Part shown: positions 43,425-52,723 of the stretch, in pieces
Numbering within the stretch: position 1 is the stretch's first letter
Layout: every line of letters begins with the position of its first letter
The notes under the pieces: generated by a model
Told to the model about the DNA's origin: nothing
Databases searched by the model: none
What the model saw: only the letters and a program-made list of their open reading frames with translations
Position numbers and translations under genes: made by a program
Assembly: GCA_021108035.1 (NCBI GenBank)
Contig: JAIORQ010000016.1
Location: 1 to 64,000 of the forward strand
DNA: 64,000 nt
Source of the DNA: Bacteroidales bacterium
GTDB lineage: Bacteria > Bacteroidota > Bacteroidia > Bacteroidales > JAADGE01
Reading direction: 5' to 3'

Positions 43425-45431
43425 ATGAAACCCAATCACATTATTTTATTATTTGTTTTATCTCTTTTTATTACAAAATTTGCAGAAGCAAAACCTATAA
43501 CAAAAGAGCAAGCATATAAGATTGCTTACAATAAATTAACTTATCTGGAAAAAAGCAATTTTAATATTGAAAATATTGAAAATTGCAAAAGCAAAGGCAA
43601 AATATTATTTTATATCGTAAATCTAAAACCTCATGGTTTTATAATAGTTTCGGGCGATACTGAATTGCATCCGGTCTATTCATATTCATTTACAAATAAT
43701 TTTAAATTCTCTGATACCGAAATAAATCCTCTTAATAATTTTTTAGAAAAGAATATGTCTTTTCATTTTGAAAATATTTCGGAGAAATCAAATAAAGTAA
43801 ATCAAGATATTTTGTCAGAATGGGAGTATTATTTATCAGAAGATTTTAATTCAAACAGGAATAAAAGTTTTATACAATGGCCTCCGGCAGGAACAACATC
43901 AACCGGCGGTTGGTTAGAAACCAATTGGCATCAAAATGCACCTTACAATCAATTTTGTCCTCTTGACTTAGATGACGGAGGCAGAAGTGTAACCGGCTGC
44001 CCTTCTACAGCTTTGGCCATGATAATAGATTATTATCAAACTGTAAACGGGACTACTTTTACAGATGCTGATGATTACTATCATAATTATTCCGGTAATC
44101 AATTCACAATTGATGACGATTATGTTGAATATGATTTTTTGAATTTTCCGGAAATAAATACATTTCTAAGTTCAATTTCTGCAAAATATGCTGCCCAAGA
44201 AGTTATTACTGATGAAGAAGCTGCTGCCTTAACTTTTGCTTGTGGTGTTGCAGCTACGCAAGTATATTCTGCAGCAGGCTCCGGAACTTTTGGTGTAAAT
44301 CAAGCTTTTAATGCTTATCAAAAATTCAGTTTTACAGATGCCGAACTTATGGATGAAACAAATCCTGATGTTTATACAATTTTATCTGAAAATATGATTG
44401 ACGGCAGGCCTGCCCATCTCGCTGTTACAGACCCGCCCCCGATTACAATGGGACATAATGTTGTTGTTGACGGTTATAACACTGATAATTTTTTTCATTT
44501 GAATTTTGGTTGGGGCGGTCCATATAACAATTGGTATCTTATTCCTGAAGGTATTCCTTATGGTTTAACAGAATTAGAAGGTGTTATTCTAAATATTGAT
44601 AATCCGCAAATTAATGATGAAGCTGAATTTTATCATTTTTCTTTTGATGAGCAAACTTCTCCGGCAACAATTGAAACAGATAATATTAGCATTGAAGTTG
44701 CTTACGAAACAGATTTAACCAATCTTATACCTACATTTCAGATTTCAAGAGGAGCAAGTGCTGAAATTGACGGCTCGGAAATCATTAGTGATGAAACAGT
44801 AATTGACTTTTCGAGTAGTCCTGTTACTATTTTGGTAATTGCCGAAAACGGAATCGATACAAAAGAATGGACTGTTAATGTTACGGAAGCACTTCCAAAT
44901 ACTGAAACAGAAATAATAACTTTCGAGTTTGGAGAACAAACTTCTCCGGCAACTATCAACACCGGAACAATAGATATTGAAGTTGAAACCGGGACCGACC
45001 TTAGTTCGCTTATTCCTGTTTTTACCTTATCTTATGGTGCAACTGCTGAAGTTGATGAAGTAGAAGTTATAAGTGGTGTTTCTGAAATTGATTTTTCTGA
45101 AGGCTTCAAAATATTTGTTATAACAGCAGAAAATGAAATAACAACTCAAAATTGGACTGTTAGTGTTTATTTAGAAACAGGAATATCAAATATATCCGAT
45201 AATATCAAATTATTTCCAAATCCATGTAAAGATATAATTAACATTTATTCTGAAAATTTGAAACTAACAGAAATTTTCAGCTCTGCCGGAAGACTAATTG
45301 AGAGTATTGATATGTTTAATAATCAAATTTCAATAAATTTGAAAAACAAATGTTATTCATCCGGCTTATACTTTTTTAAATTTTCTGATAATGAAGGAAA
45401 TTATTTATATAAAAAAGTAATTCTTAAATAA
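43425..45431 (+). CDS. Secreted C10 (streptopain-like) cysteine protease with T9SS sorting domain
   Basis: 668 residues. Signal peptide (IILLFVLSLFITKFAEA; start at ATG 43425 matches it). Propeptide resembling Spi inhibitor (ITKEQAYKIAYNKL ... GFIIVSGDTELHPV). Catalytic core: SVTGCPSTALAMIIDYY with the nucleophile Cys near residue 192, GHNVVVDGYN with the His near 344, and FHLNFGWGG. Then two tandem ~87-residue beta domains that begin FSFDEQTSPATIET and FEFGEQTSPATINT, similar to DUF5018-like repeats, and a type A T9SS C-terminal domain (IKLFPNPCKDIINI ... SGLYFFKF). Likely extracellular, cleaving host or environmental proteins. Confidence 0.93.
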   Translation: MKPNHIILLFVLSLFITKFAEAKPITKEQAYKIAYNKLTYLEKSNFNIENIENCKSKGKILFYIVNLKPHGFIIVSGDTELHPVYSYSFTNNFKFSDTEINPLNNFLEKNMSFHFENISEKSNKVNQDILSEWEYYLSEDFNSNRNKSFIQWPPAGTTSTGGWLETNWHQNAPYNQFCPLDLDDGGRSVTGCPSTALAMIIDYYQTVNGTTFTDADDYYHNYSGNQFTIDDDYVEYDFLNFPEINTFLSSISAKYAAQEVITDEEAAALTFACGVAATQVYSAAGSGTFGVNQAFNAYQKFSFTDAELMDETNPDVYTILSENMIDGRPAHLAVTDPPPITMGHNVVVDGYNTDNFFHLNFGWGGPYNNWYLIPEGIPYGLTELEGVILNIDNPQINDEAEFYHFSFDEQTSPATIETDNISIEVAYETDLTNLIPTFQISRGASAEIDGSEIISDETVIDFSSSPVTILVIAENGIDTKEWTVNVTEALPNTETEIITFEFGEQTSPATINTGTIDIEVETGTDLSSLIPVFTLSYGATAEVDEVEVISGVSEIDFSEGFKIFVITAENEITTQNWTVSVYLETGISNISDNIKLFPNPCKDIINIYSENLKLTEIFSSAGRLIESIDMFNNQISINLKNKCYSSGLYFFKFSDNEGNYLYKKVILK

Positions 45432-45452
45432 TACAAAGAATATTAATTGCTT

Positions 45453-45584
45453 AAATCCGCAAGTTAATTCTGTATTTGTTAATAATAAGACTGTCAGTCA
45501 GAGTGCGACTTCACTTAAATACAATAATATCACAACAATTAACACACTGCAAATCAACATAGTCGCACCCCGACTTGCGGATTT
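45453..45584. repeat. 132-bp nested palindromic element
   Basis: Outer arms AAATCCGCAAGT (45453-45464) and ACTTGCGGATTT (45573-45584); inner arms GTGCGACT (45503-45510) and AGTCGCAC (45561-45568). A folded, non-coding repeat of MITE/REP style. The rest of the gap to 45774 shows nothing else. Confidence 0.75.
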
Positions 45585-45774
45585 TAGGATTTGTAATAAA
45601 ATAACCTATACATTTAAACATGTTCTTTTTCATTTTTAAGTCTTCAAAAAAAGCTCAAATATTCCCGTTATTCTCACTTTTTTTGAATTGTAAAAACAAA
45701 AAATAACTGCGTTTAAATGCACACTTTATTTCATTACAGATCCTTAGGTAATTACTTAACTATAATTTAAACAG

Positions 45775-46995
45775 ATGAAAAAGTCAATTATTTATTTTAC
45801 AATTATCCCTTTACTACTTTCAGGATGCATGTTGGTCAAAGTAAATAAAATGTTTAAGGGCGGTACAGTTACAAATTTTACCGAACCTGTGATAATTCCT
45901 TTTAAAACGGCAGGACATACCATCATCGTTAAAGTAAAATTCAACAATTCCGACATTGAATATCCTCTTATCTTTGATACCGGTGCAATGACAATAATTG
46001 ATGATTCTGTTTCCCGGATAATAGGTATAAAAAAAGAAAACAAACTGCCTTCTCCCGATAAAAACAAAGATGTATATATCGGAAAGCTGAAATCCGCAGA
46101 AATAGATAATCTGAAAATTGAGGACATGTATATTTCAATGATTGATTTTCAGAAAACTTTTGGCGGCCTTGACGAAATTGCAGTCGGATTGCTTGGTTCA
46201 AACTTTTTCAGATCTTTTATAGTTACAATTGATTATGCAAAAGAGGAACTCACATTATCGCAAAACACACAAGAATTCAACAATTTAACAGGGGTTAATA
46301 AAATGAATTTTAAAAACAATAAAATGGGAGGAACTCCTATGATTGAGTGTGAATTTTCAGGTAACAATTTGGTAAAAAAATATGCAATATTCGATATTGG
46401 TTCTCCTCACTCGTTTGTGCTTCCGGTTTCGATGTTAAAAGAGTTGTATCAAATTGATGCTCCGGACATTATTAAATCTAATGGTGTTTTTATGGAATGG
46501 CCCTTTTGGAAAACAGAGAATAACTATATTGCCCGGCTGAAAAAAATTAAAATCGGTGAAGTTGAGATTTTTAATGTGCCTGTTTTTTTTGCTGAAACAG
46601 GAGGTAATATTCTTATCGGAAAAGAGTTCATTGCAGAGTTTATTTCAAAAATAAATTATATTCAAAATGAAATTATTATAATACCGAGTAAAGAGAAAAT
46701 TCATTATAATCACAACATTTTTTCATGCGGCCTTTATCTCAAAAAAAACAATGATAATATTGTTATTGAAGCAATATTAGAAAACACACCGGCAGATAAA
46801 TACAGTCTCCGGCCCGGAGATGAGATATTGGAATTTAATTCAAAAAAGTCGAATGAAATCTCAATAAATGAAATAAGGAATCAATTAAATGATGACAATG
46901 TAAAGAATATTAATCTTCTTATAATTAATAAAAACAATATGAAAAGAGAAGTTATATTAGAAAAAGAATTTTTATTTCCTGAATCAAGTAATTGA
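45775..46995 (+). CDS. Retropepsin-like aspartyl protease lipoprotein with C-terminal PDZ
   Basis: 406 residues. Type II signal with lipobox LLSGC (Cys ~18). Two half-domains carry the aspartyl-protease motifs YPLIFDTGAMTIID (D-T-G near residue 66) and KKYAIFDIGSPHSFVL (D-I-G in place of D-T/S-G), as in PerP-like proteins of Bacteroidota. The C-terminal ~95 residues form a PDZ domain (IFSCGLYLKKNND, ENTPADKYSLRPGDEILEF). Likely a periplasmic or surface protease cleaving or binding peptides. The second motif being D-I-G raises doubt about full activity. A paralogue is at 49311, on the other side of the ABC exporter. Confidence 0.87.
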   Translation: MKKSIIYFTIIPLLLSGCMLVKVNKMFKGGTVTNFTEPVIIPFKTAGHTIIVKVKFNNSDIEYPLIFDTGAMTIIDDSVSRIIGIKKENKLPSPDKNKDVYIGKLKSAEIDNLKIEDMYISMIDFQKTFGGLDEIAVGLLGSNFFRSFIVTIDYAKEELTLSQNTQEFNNLTGVNKMNFKNNKMGGTPMIECEFSGNNLVKKYAIFDIGSPHSFVLPVSMLKELYQIDAPDIIKSNGVFMEWPFWKTENNYIARLKKIKIGEVEIFNVPVFFAETGGNILIGKEFIAEFISKINYIQNEIIIIPSKEKIHYNHNIFSCGLYLKKNNDNIVIEAILENTPADKYSLRPGDEILEFNSKKSNEISINEIRNQLNDDNVKNINLLIINKNNMKREVILEKEFLFPESSN

Positions 46996-47009
46996 AAAGG
47001 TTTGCTATA

Positions 47010-47198
47010 ATGATATTTAAGCGAAAAAAAAAAAATTCAAAAATCGGGCAATAATTTCTTTATAACAGACTAAGGACTATCCCAACAGATTCAATAGAAA
47101 TTGACAAACATGAAAAATTAATCGAAGAATTTACTAATAATCCTGATTTTAGAGTGGCTGTTCAAAATCAATTATCAAAATTGAATGATACTGTATGA
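47010..47198 (+). pseudogene. Small broken ORF (in-frame TAA at codon 15)
   Basis: A 62-codon reading frame interrupted by TAA at 47052-47054: MIFKRKKKNSKIGQ, stop, then FLYNRLRTIPTDSIEIDKH and onward to TGA at 47196. An A12 homopolymer near its start could hide a frameshift. Not recognised; may be a remnant or an assembly error. Confidence 0.35.
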
Positions 47199-47254
47199 AG
47201 TGTTAGGAAAGCTTGATTGTCATTTATTACTTTAACAATTAAAAATATAAATAT

Positions 47255-48025
47255 ATGATAGAAATAAAAAATATTAAAAAACAGTATAATCTCAGCAAAA
47301 AGCAAAAAAAAGAACTTTTAACAGACAGCGATTCTATAAAGGCTGTTGATAATGTATGTTTTATATGTAAACCGGGACGAGTATTTTCATTATTAGGACC
47401 TAACGGTGCCGGAAAAACAACTTTATTACGTATGATTGCCACAATTTTAAAACCGACTTCCGGAAATATTCTCGTTACCGGACTTGATACAATTGATGAT
47501 TCAAAAGAAGTAAGAAAAAAAATAGGTTTTCTTACCGGTTCTACAAATTTATACGACAGGCTTACACCCGGCGAAATTGTAAAATATTTTGCAGATTTAC
47601 ACGGAATAGAAAAAAAGGAATTTGCAAGCCGAAAAGAAGAATTATTTTCTCGTCTGGGAATTAATGAATTTAACAAGAAACGAATAGGACAGCTTTCAAC
47701 CGGAATGAAACAAAAAGTTTCAATTGCCAGAACCATGATTCATAATCCGGAAGTAGTTATTTTTGATGAGCCTACATCCGGTTTAGATGTGATTACGGCA
47801 GACAGTATTATAGAATTAATTCGCGGCCTTAGAGAACAAAATAAAACTGTAATTTTTTCATCTCACATAATGAGCGAAGTAGATCTTTTATGCGATGATT
47901 TAGCAATTATCTCAAAAGGGAAGCTTATTTATAATGATACTATGGATGCTTTCAGAAAAGAAACAGAGGGTGAATCTTTAACTTCCGCATTTATAAAAAC
48001 AGTAAAAAAACAATACCTCAATTAA
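47255..48025 (+). CDS. ABC transporter ATP-binding protein (NatA-like)
   Basis: 256 residues. Walker A LLGPNGAGKTTLLRM (around residue 45), Q-loop region FLTGSTNLYDRLTPGE, ABC signature LSTGMKQKVSIARTM, Walker B VVIFDEPTSGLD, H-loop TVIFSSHIM. Drives export by the permease encoded six nt downstream. The closest family is NatA, sodium or small-molecule export ABC-2 systems, though Bacteroidota members may have other substrates. Position between two retropepsin-PDZ lipoprotein genes suggests an exporter whose products are handled at the envelope, which is inference. Confidence 0.92.
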   Translation: MIEIKNIKKQYNLSKKQKKELLTDSDSIKAVDNVCFICKPGRVFSLLGPNGAGKTTLLRMIATILKPTSGNILVTGLDTIDDSKEVRKKIGFLTGSTNLYDRLTPGEIVKYFADLHGIEKKEFASRKEELFSRLGINEFNKKRIGQLSTGMKQKVSIARTMIHNPEVVIFDEPTSGLDVITADSIIELIRGLREQNKTVIFSSHIMSEVDLLCDDLAIISKGKLIYNDTMDAFRKETEGESLTSAFIKTVKKQYLN

Positions 48026-48031
48026 ATTATT

Positions 48032-49207
48032 ATGATAACAATATTTACAGTTATACGAAAAGAATTTTTGGATTTATTCAGAGATAAACGAACACTTATT
48101 TCCGCTATTTTAGTGCCCGCAATTGCTTTTCCGATTATTATTATCGGTATTGTAAAACTTCAAGTAAATCTTTTAGAAAAGGAAAAGGCTAAGCAGCTTA
48201 AAATAACATTAATAAATGCTCCCGGTACTTTTGAAGAAGATATATTTGCAGGAGAAAATGTAAAAATCTTTGATTTATCTTTGGAAACCGCCAAACAAAA
48301 AATTATTAACGACAGTTTAGATGCGGTTCTCACTTTTCAAAATGATTTTTCGTCACAAATAAGCCAACTGAAATCAGGAGAAATAAACCTTTATTATAAA
48401 TCCACAAACAACACCGGTTATAAAAGAATTACTAAATATTTAGAATATTATAAAACAAAAATTCTTAATGCCCGATTAAAAAAAATGTCAATTTCTAACG
48501 AAATAATTGAACCTTTAAAAATTTCGGAAATTGATATAGCTCCCCCAAAAGAACAAATAGGAGAATTACTCGGCGGTATTTTACCTTATATGTTTATTAT
48601 TTTTGCATTTATGGGCTGCATGGTTCCGGCATTTAGTTTGATTACCGGCGAAAAAGAATCCGGCACAATGGAAACATTGCTGACTGTACCGGCTTCACGT
48701 ACCAAAATATTATTTGCTAAGATGATAACAATTGCATTGTTCGGACTCACGGCAGCTTTTGTTTCTATTTTAGGAATGGTGGCGGCAATGAAATTCTTGC
48801 CGAATATTCAGGGTGATCTTTTATCAGTAATCCGGGATTTAGTAAATCCAAAATTTATTTTAATGCTTATAGTGATGTTAATCCCGCTCAGTTTCTTTTT
48901 CGGCGGATTACTTTCGGCAATTGTCGTAAGAGCTAACAGCTACAAAGAAGCACAAAGTTATGTCAGTCCGTTAATGATTGTTATTATAATACCTGCTATG
49001 ATTGCCCTAATGCCCGGGGTAAATCTGAATTGGAATACAGTTTGGATTCCGATTTTGAATATATCATTAGCAACAAAGGAAATTATTTCAGAAACTATTT
49101 CCTTACCCATGTATTTTACAATAATTTTTTCTTTAATACTTATTGCTGTTATTGCTCTTTATGCAAGCTTAAAACAATTTACAAAAGAGGGTATGGTTCT
49201 GAAATAA
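48032..49207 (+). CDS. ABC-2 type permease (NatB-like)
   Basis: 391 residues. One N-terminal helix (LISAILVPAIAFPIIIIGIV), a large extracytoplasmic domain of ~150 residues, then five C-terminal helices with the hallmark LITGEKESGTMETLLTVPASRTKILFAKM immediately before the second membrane block. This is the NatB/ABC2_membrane_3 layout. It forms the export channel with the ATPase encoded directly upstream (6-nt gap). Substrate unknown. The remaining 100-bp gap to the next gene shows no promoter I can defend. Confidence 0.9.
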   Translation: MITIFTVIRKEFLDLFRDKRTLISAILVPAIAFPIIIIGIVKLQVNLLEKEKAKQLKITLINAPGTFEEDIFAGENVKIFDLSLETAKQKIINDSLDAVLTFQNDFSSQISQLKSGEINLYYKSTNNTGYKRITKYLEYYKTKILNARLKKMSISNEIIEPLKISEIDIAPPKEQIGELLGGILPYMFIIFAFMGCMVPAFSLITGEKESGTMETLLTVPASRTKILFAKMITIALFGLTAAFVSILGMVAAMKFLPNIQGDLLSVIRDLVNPKFILMLIVMLIPLSFFFGGLLSAIVVRANSYKEAQSYVSPLMIVIIIPAMIALMPGVNLNWNTVWIPILNISLATKEIISETISLPMYFTIIFSLILIAVIALYASLKQFTKEGMVLK

Positions 49208-49310
49208 AAAAAACTTTGATTATATATCAATGAACTTATTTCGTATTGTTTTTTATTAAATACAATGCATTTCATTGTTAATTAGCTTATTAGCATAAAT
49301 ATTATTGATT

Positions 49311-50528
49311 ATGAAAAATATCAAATTACTATTTATACTGTTTAGTTTAATTTTATTGAGTAGCTGTAGTGTTATAAAAACAATTTCTCTGTTAAAATCC
49401 GGTAGCATTGATAATACAAATTTTTCAGAAACAATTAATTATGAAAACCGTGCAGGTTTAATTATTATAAAAGCAGAAATTAACGGGAATATATATGATT
49501 TTATTTTCGATACCGGAGCTCCGTGTGCTATTTCAATTGAGTTAGCAGAAAAATTAGCTTTAAAACCGGAGGTATATGTAAATTCATCTGATTCAAAAGG
49601 GAACAAAGAAAAAACAGGATTTGTCGAGATTAATAAAATTAAAATAGCCGGTACTAATTTTACCAATATAGGAGCAGCAATTATTGATTTTAATAAAACC
49701 CAAGAAATACAATGCATTGGAGTTGACGGAATAATTGGTGCAAATTTGATGAAAAATGCTAAATGGAAAATAAATTATCAAGAAAACACAATTCAGTTTA
49801 CAGATAATCTCGATAATTTAAATATAACAGATTCTTCATCTCCAATTAATTTCACTTCTTCAGTTACGGGCACACCATTGCTAAATGTTACGTTACCTTA
49901 TGATATTCAAGTTAAAAAAGTAAAATTTGATTCCGGATTTATGGGTGGTTTAAGTCTTTCTGCTAAAGTCTATAAAAAATTAATCGAAAATGAAAACCTA
50001 AAAATCATTAAAGGATATGGTGCAAGTTCAACAGGAGCTTACGGAACAAATGTTGATACATCGTTTTTTTTGAAATTAGTAAAAATAAAAGTAGAAAATT
50101 TATATATATCAAATATTATTACAGAATTCACAAATGATAATATTTCAATTATTGGTAATGAAATTTTTTAAAATTTTAATGTTAGTTTCGATTGGGAGAA
50201 TAATATAATCTATTTAGAACAGGTAAAACAAATAGATCTAAATAAGTTGAATACTTTTGGGTTTAAACCTATAATGAAAGATGAAAAATTGCTGGTAGGT
50301 TTTATTTATAAGAACTCTCCTGCTTCAAAAAGTAAAATTAATGTAGGAGATCAAATTATTTCAATTAACGGAATTGATTATACAAATATTTCTAAACAGC
50401 AATATTGCGATATCTTAACAAATAATGTACAGTGGAAAAAAGATAAAGTTATTGAGATAAAATGGAGGAACATAGAAGGTGTTTTTAAAACCCATAATTT
50501 TAATAATGTTGATTTATTTATATATTAA
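49311..50528 (+). pseudogene. Retropepsin-PDZ lipoprotein gene split by an in-frame stop
   Basis: Paralogue of 45775-46995. Type II signal with LLSSC lipobox (ATG at 49311; an in-frame TTG lies at 49305), motifs YDFIFDTGAPCAI and VKKVKFDSGFMGGLSL. TAA at 50169-50171 ends the first part after IIGNEIF. Reading straight through in the same frame continues with NFNVSFDWENNIIYL and a PDZ domain (SPASKSKINVGDQIISING) to TAA at 50526-50528. The paralogue has no stop at the corresponding position, so a single nonsense change (for example AAA to TAA) has probably truncated the gene. Alternatives: two separate proteins or an assembly error. Confidence 0.7.
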
Positions 50529-50531
50529 ATG

Positions 50532-50914
50532 TTAATAGTAATTTTTGGACAATTTTTCAATGTCAGCATTAATTAGCCTAATGACTCGGTTCAATTGATT
50601 CTTTACTGTTTTCAGGTTGTAAAATTCAACATTTTCATATTTTTTGGTTTTTCTCTGTCCTTACGAATACTTTCAATCATACCGAATCCTTTATCCGTTC
50701 TTATCTTTTCTTTTGCATGTCCTGTAAGGAAGTGTGCGAAATAGGCTTTGTTGGTATTATTATACGGAAGGATTAATTTTGCTTGTTCCAAATAGTCAAA
50801 TAATAGAGCTGTTTGACGAATGTCCAAAGCATCAATTTTCATATTAACCTTTTTATCGGTAAGTTTAACAGAATCAGACAAAGTAATTGTACTGAAATCA
50901 AGTTCAAAGAACAC
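50532..50914 (-). pseudogene. Frameshifted gene, product unknown
   Basis: Minus-strand frame 50612-50914 encodes IDALDIRQTALLFDYLEQAKLILP and HFLTGHAKEKIRTDKGFGMIESIR, then runs into a stop. Switching frame near 50640-50655 (A-rich GAAAAACCAAAAAATATG region) continues with KYENVEFYNLKTVKNQLNRV to a stop at 50532. The tail matches the fragment at 37758-37847. So one base was gained or lost. The family is not identified. The 5' end may also be missing. Confidence 0.65.
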
Positions 50915-51120
50915 CGGATTTTACTCCTTCTTTATTACAATTTGTAAAAATAAACATGTTATTTTCTTACATGATTATACAGATACTGAATTTTGTTCAG
51001 AAAAAAATATAAAAATAAAGCATCCCGATATTGGAACGCTGTATTTTAAAAATCATTTGAAATGGGCACCGGATTGTTGAACAAGGCATAATTTAAACTC
51101 ATAACTTTTGATTTATCAAA
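50915..51120. other. Intergenic, no gene supported
   Basis: An open plus-strand stretch (ending in GTLYFKNHLKWAPDC near 51075) could be a decayed fragment, but it has no recognised family and no start signal. Confidence 0.35.
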
Positions 51121-51792
51121 CTAAAAACTTTCACCGTTTGCTAAATTAATCACACCTTCTCCTTCATAATAGTAAATCCTTAATCGTGCAATATCTCTCA
51201 TAAAATCAATTCTTCCCACTTCTACGCGAATGATTTTTAATCCGGTTCTTTCTTCTAAATCCGCAATAAGCTCCTGACGTTTTTCGGGTTTTATCAGGTC
51301 AATTTTTTCATAAATTACTCTTTTTCGAGAAACATGACGAAGTCTTGTAGCTTTTTCTAATGTATAAGTAATCAATATTATAAAAAAGTTTGTAAGAAGA
51401 ATTTCGGTATAACTGATTTTTTTGTTTGCAAGTGCATTAACAACAGAAATTCCGATAACCAAAAAAAGATATGTCATTTCTTTTATCGGAATTTGAGAAG
51501 TTCTGTATCTTATAATTCCGAAAATAGCAAATAATCCGAGTGCTAAACCTAATTCAAGTTTAACATTATCAAGCATAAAACAAATTAAAAACACTACGGA
51601 ACTGACTATGAAATAAGTAAACAAATAGTCTTTTCGTTTTGCAGACGGATAATATATTAATCTTATCAAAATTATAATTACGGTAAAATTAAACAAAAAC
51701 CGAATAATTAGTTTAATAAAATCTTCTTTATCGAATAAATCTAAACCGAATATTGTTTCACCGGAGAATATGTTCAAAATTATTGTTTCCAT
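51121..51792 (-). CDS. DUF4956 membrane protein
   Basis: 223 residues. Four membrane helices in the first ~130 residues (FTVIIILIRLIYY, LFTYFIVSSVVFLICFML, LGLALGLFAIFGIIRYRT, LLTNFFIILITYTL), including the conserved FAIFGIIRYRTSQIPIKEMTYLF block that defines DUF4956, followed by a cytoplasmic ferredoxin-like domain (KRQELIADLEERTGLKIIRVEVG). Its start overlaps the VTC gene by 35 nt. DUF4956 and VTC-domain proteins are regularly encoded together in bacteria; polyphosphate or another anionic polymer is the inferred theme. Specific activity not established. Confidence 0.9.
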   Translation of the reverse strand: METIILNIFSGETIFGLDLFDKEDFIKLIIRFLFNFTVIIILIRLIYYPSAKRKDYLFTYFIVSSVVFLICFMLDNVKLELGLALGLFAIFGIIRYRTSQIPIKEMTYLFLVIGISVVNALANKKISYTEILLTNFFIILITYTLEKATRLRHVSRKRVIYEKIDLIKPEKRQELIADLEERTGLKIIRVEVGRIDFMRDIARLRIYYYEGEGVINLANGESF

Positions 51793-52552
51793 TTGTTATC
51801 TTATTTAAATTTAAAAATCTTGGTTTAAATCTGTTATGTTTTAAATTATTATACAGCAAAATTGTTCCTGTGCAATACTTGCTTATTTTACCCGAATAAA
51901 TTTTTTCTGATTTCAGTATATCTGCAAAATCTGAAGAACCGGAAAAGCCTTCTCGTTTTACTTCTGTGATAACAAGCGAATTAATCGCAACATTATTAAA
52001 ATTATTTTTAAACTTCAATCCTGTATCTATAGTTATGCGCTCTTTATTCTTACAATTCACAAGAGTAATTCTGAAAAATTCATTATACATTTTTGACTTC
52101 AGAGATTTTGGAATAAACGGTGTGTTTTCTTTTATAAAACTTCGAGATTCCTTTGAAAAAGATTCTTCAATTTGGTTTAGTTTTATTCTTTTTTTTACTG
52201 TTTTGCCTTTATTAGATTTGAATTTTATTTCAAAAAAACTTATTCCGGAGTCAACATATTCACGGTGTCTTACCTTATAACGATTCATTTTACCTTGATG
52301 ATGAGCATTATACATCAGGAAATCATCAGTATCAAAATATAAAGTCCTGTATAAGGGCAATTTTATCTTGTTAATTTCCAGAATTTTGTATTTCTCAATT
52401 GCTTTTTCCAAAACAGCTTCTAACTTATCTGTATGAAAAACAAATTTTGTATCCGTTCTGTTCATTAATTTGACAGAAGAGGTTTCCTCCAAAGAAATTG
52501 AATTAAACTGCTTTAATAATGACTTAATTGTTTCATTGCTAAATTGTTTCAT
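51758..52552 (-). CDS. VTC domain-containing (polyphosphate polymerase-like) protein
   Basis: 264 residues. VTC/triphosphate-tunnel fold: RTDTKFVFHTDKLEAVLEKA, LYFDTDDFLMYNAHHQGKMNRYKVRHREY, FFEIKFKSNKGKTVKKRIKL, and VITEVKREGFSGSSDF. The alternating basic and acidic residues (KVRHREY, FEIKFK) are the tunnel residues that bind triphosphate and metal. In yeast VTC4 such a domain makes polyphosphate from ATP. No membrane anchor here, so the membrane part is presumably the DUF4956 partner. It overlaps DUF4956 by 35 nt. Catalysis in this subfamily has not been proven from sequence. Confidence 0.9.
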   Translation of the reverse strand: MKQFSNETIKSLLKQFNSISLEETSSVKLMNRTDTKFVFHTDKLEAVLEKAIEKYKILEINKIKLPLYRTLYFDTDDFLMYNAHHQGKMNRYKVRHREYVDSGISFFEIKFKSNKGKTVKKRIKLNQIEESFSKESRSFIKENTPFIPKSLKSKMYNEFFRITLVNCKNKERITIDTGLKFKNNFNNVAINSLVITEVKREGFSGSSDFADILKSEKIYSGKISKYCTGTILLYNNLKHNRFKPRFLNLNKITNGNNNFEHILR

Positions 52553-52723
52553 TGCTAAATTGCTCTTTCAAATTAAAAACCAAACAACAAAATTATTGAC
52601 AATAACTTGAGCTGAACTTGCCCCGCATTTGATTCGGGGTTTGTTATAATTTTCAGTAATGGCATAATACTATAACACTAAAAACTATAATCCTATAACA
52701 CTTAATACTATAACACCAAAAAA
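52553..52723. repeat. Short tandem-like repeats between VTC gene and upstream gene
   Basis: CCCCG/CGGGG hairpin (52621-52639) and three imperfect ACTATAACAC-type words (52667-52718), plus CATTGCTAAATTG words near 52540-52562. Confidence 0.45.

Noticed and set aside
47213-47230. ATTGTCATTT before the NatA-like gene as a third ECF promoter
   Set aside because: The upstream TAGG word is not TAGGGGA and the spacing is about 5 nt instead of 12.
50820-51080. Open plus-strand stretch after the frameshifted gene
   Set aside because: Antisense to the decayed gene in its first half, no start signal and no recognised family, so kept only as intergenic.
52621-52639. CCCCG/CGGGG hairpin as a terminator
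   Set aside because: No U-run follows on the minus strand on which the flanking genes are transcribed; more likely a dispersed repeat.
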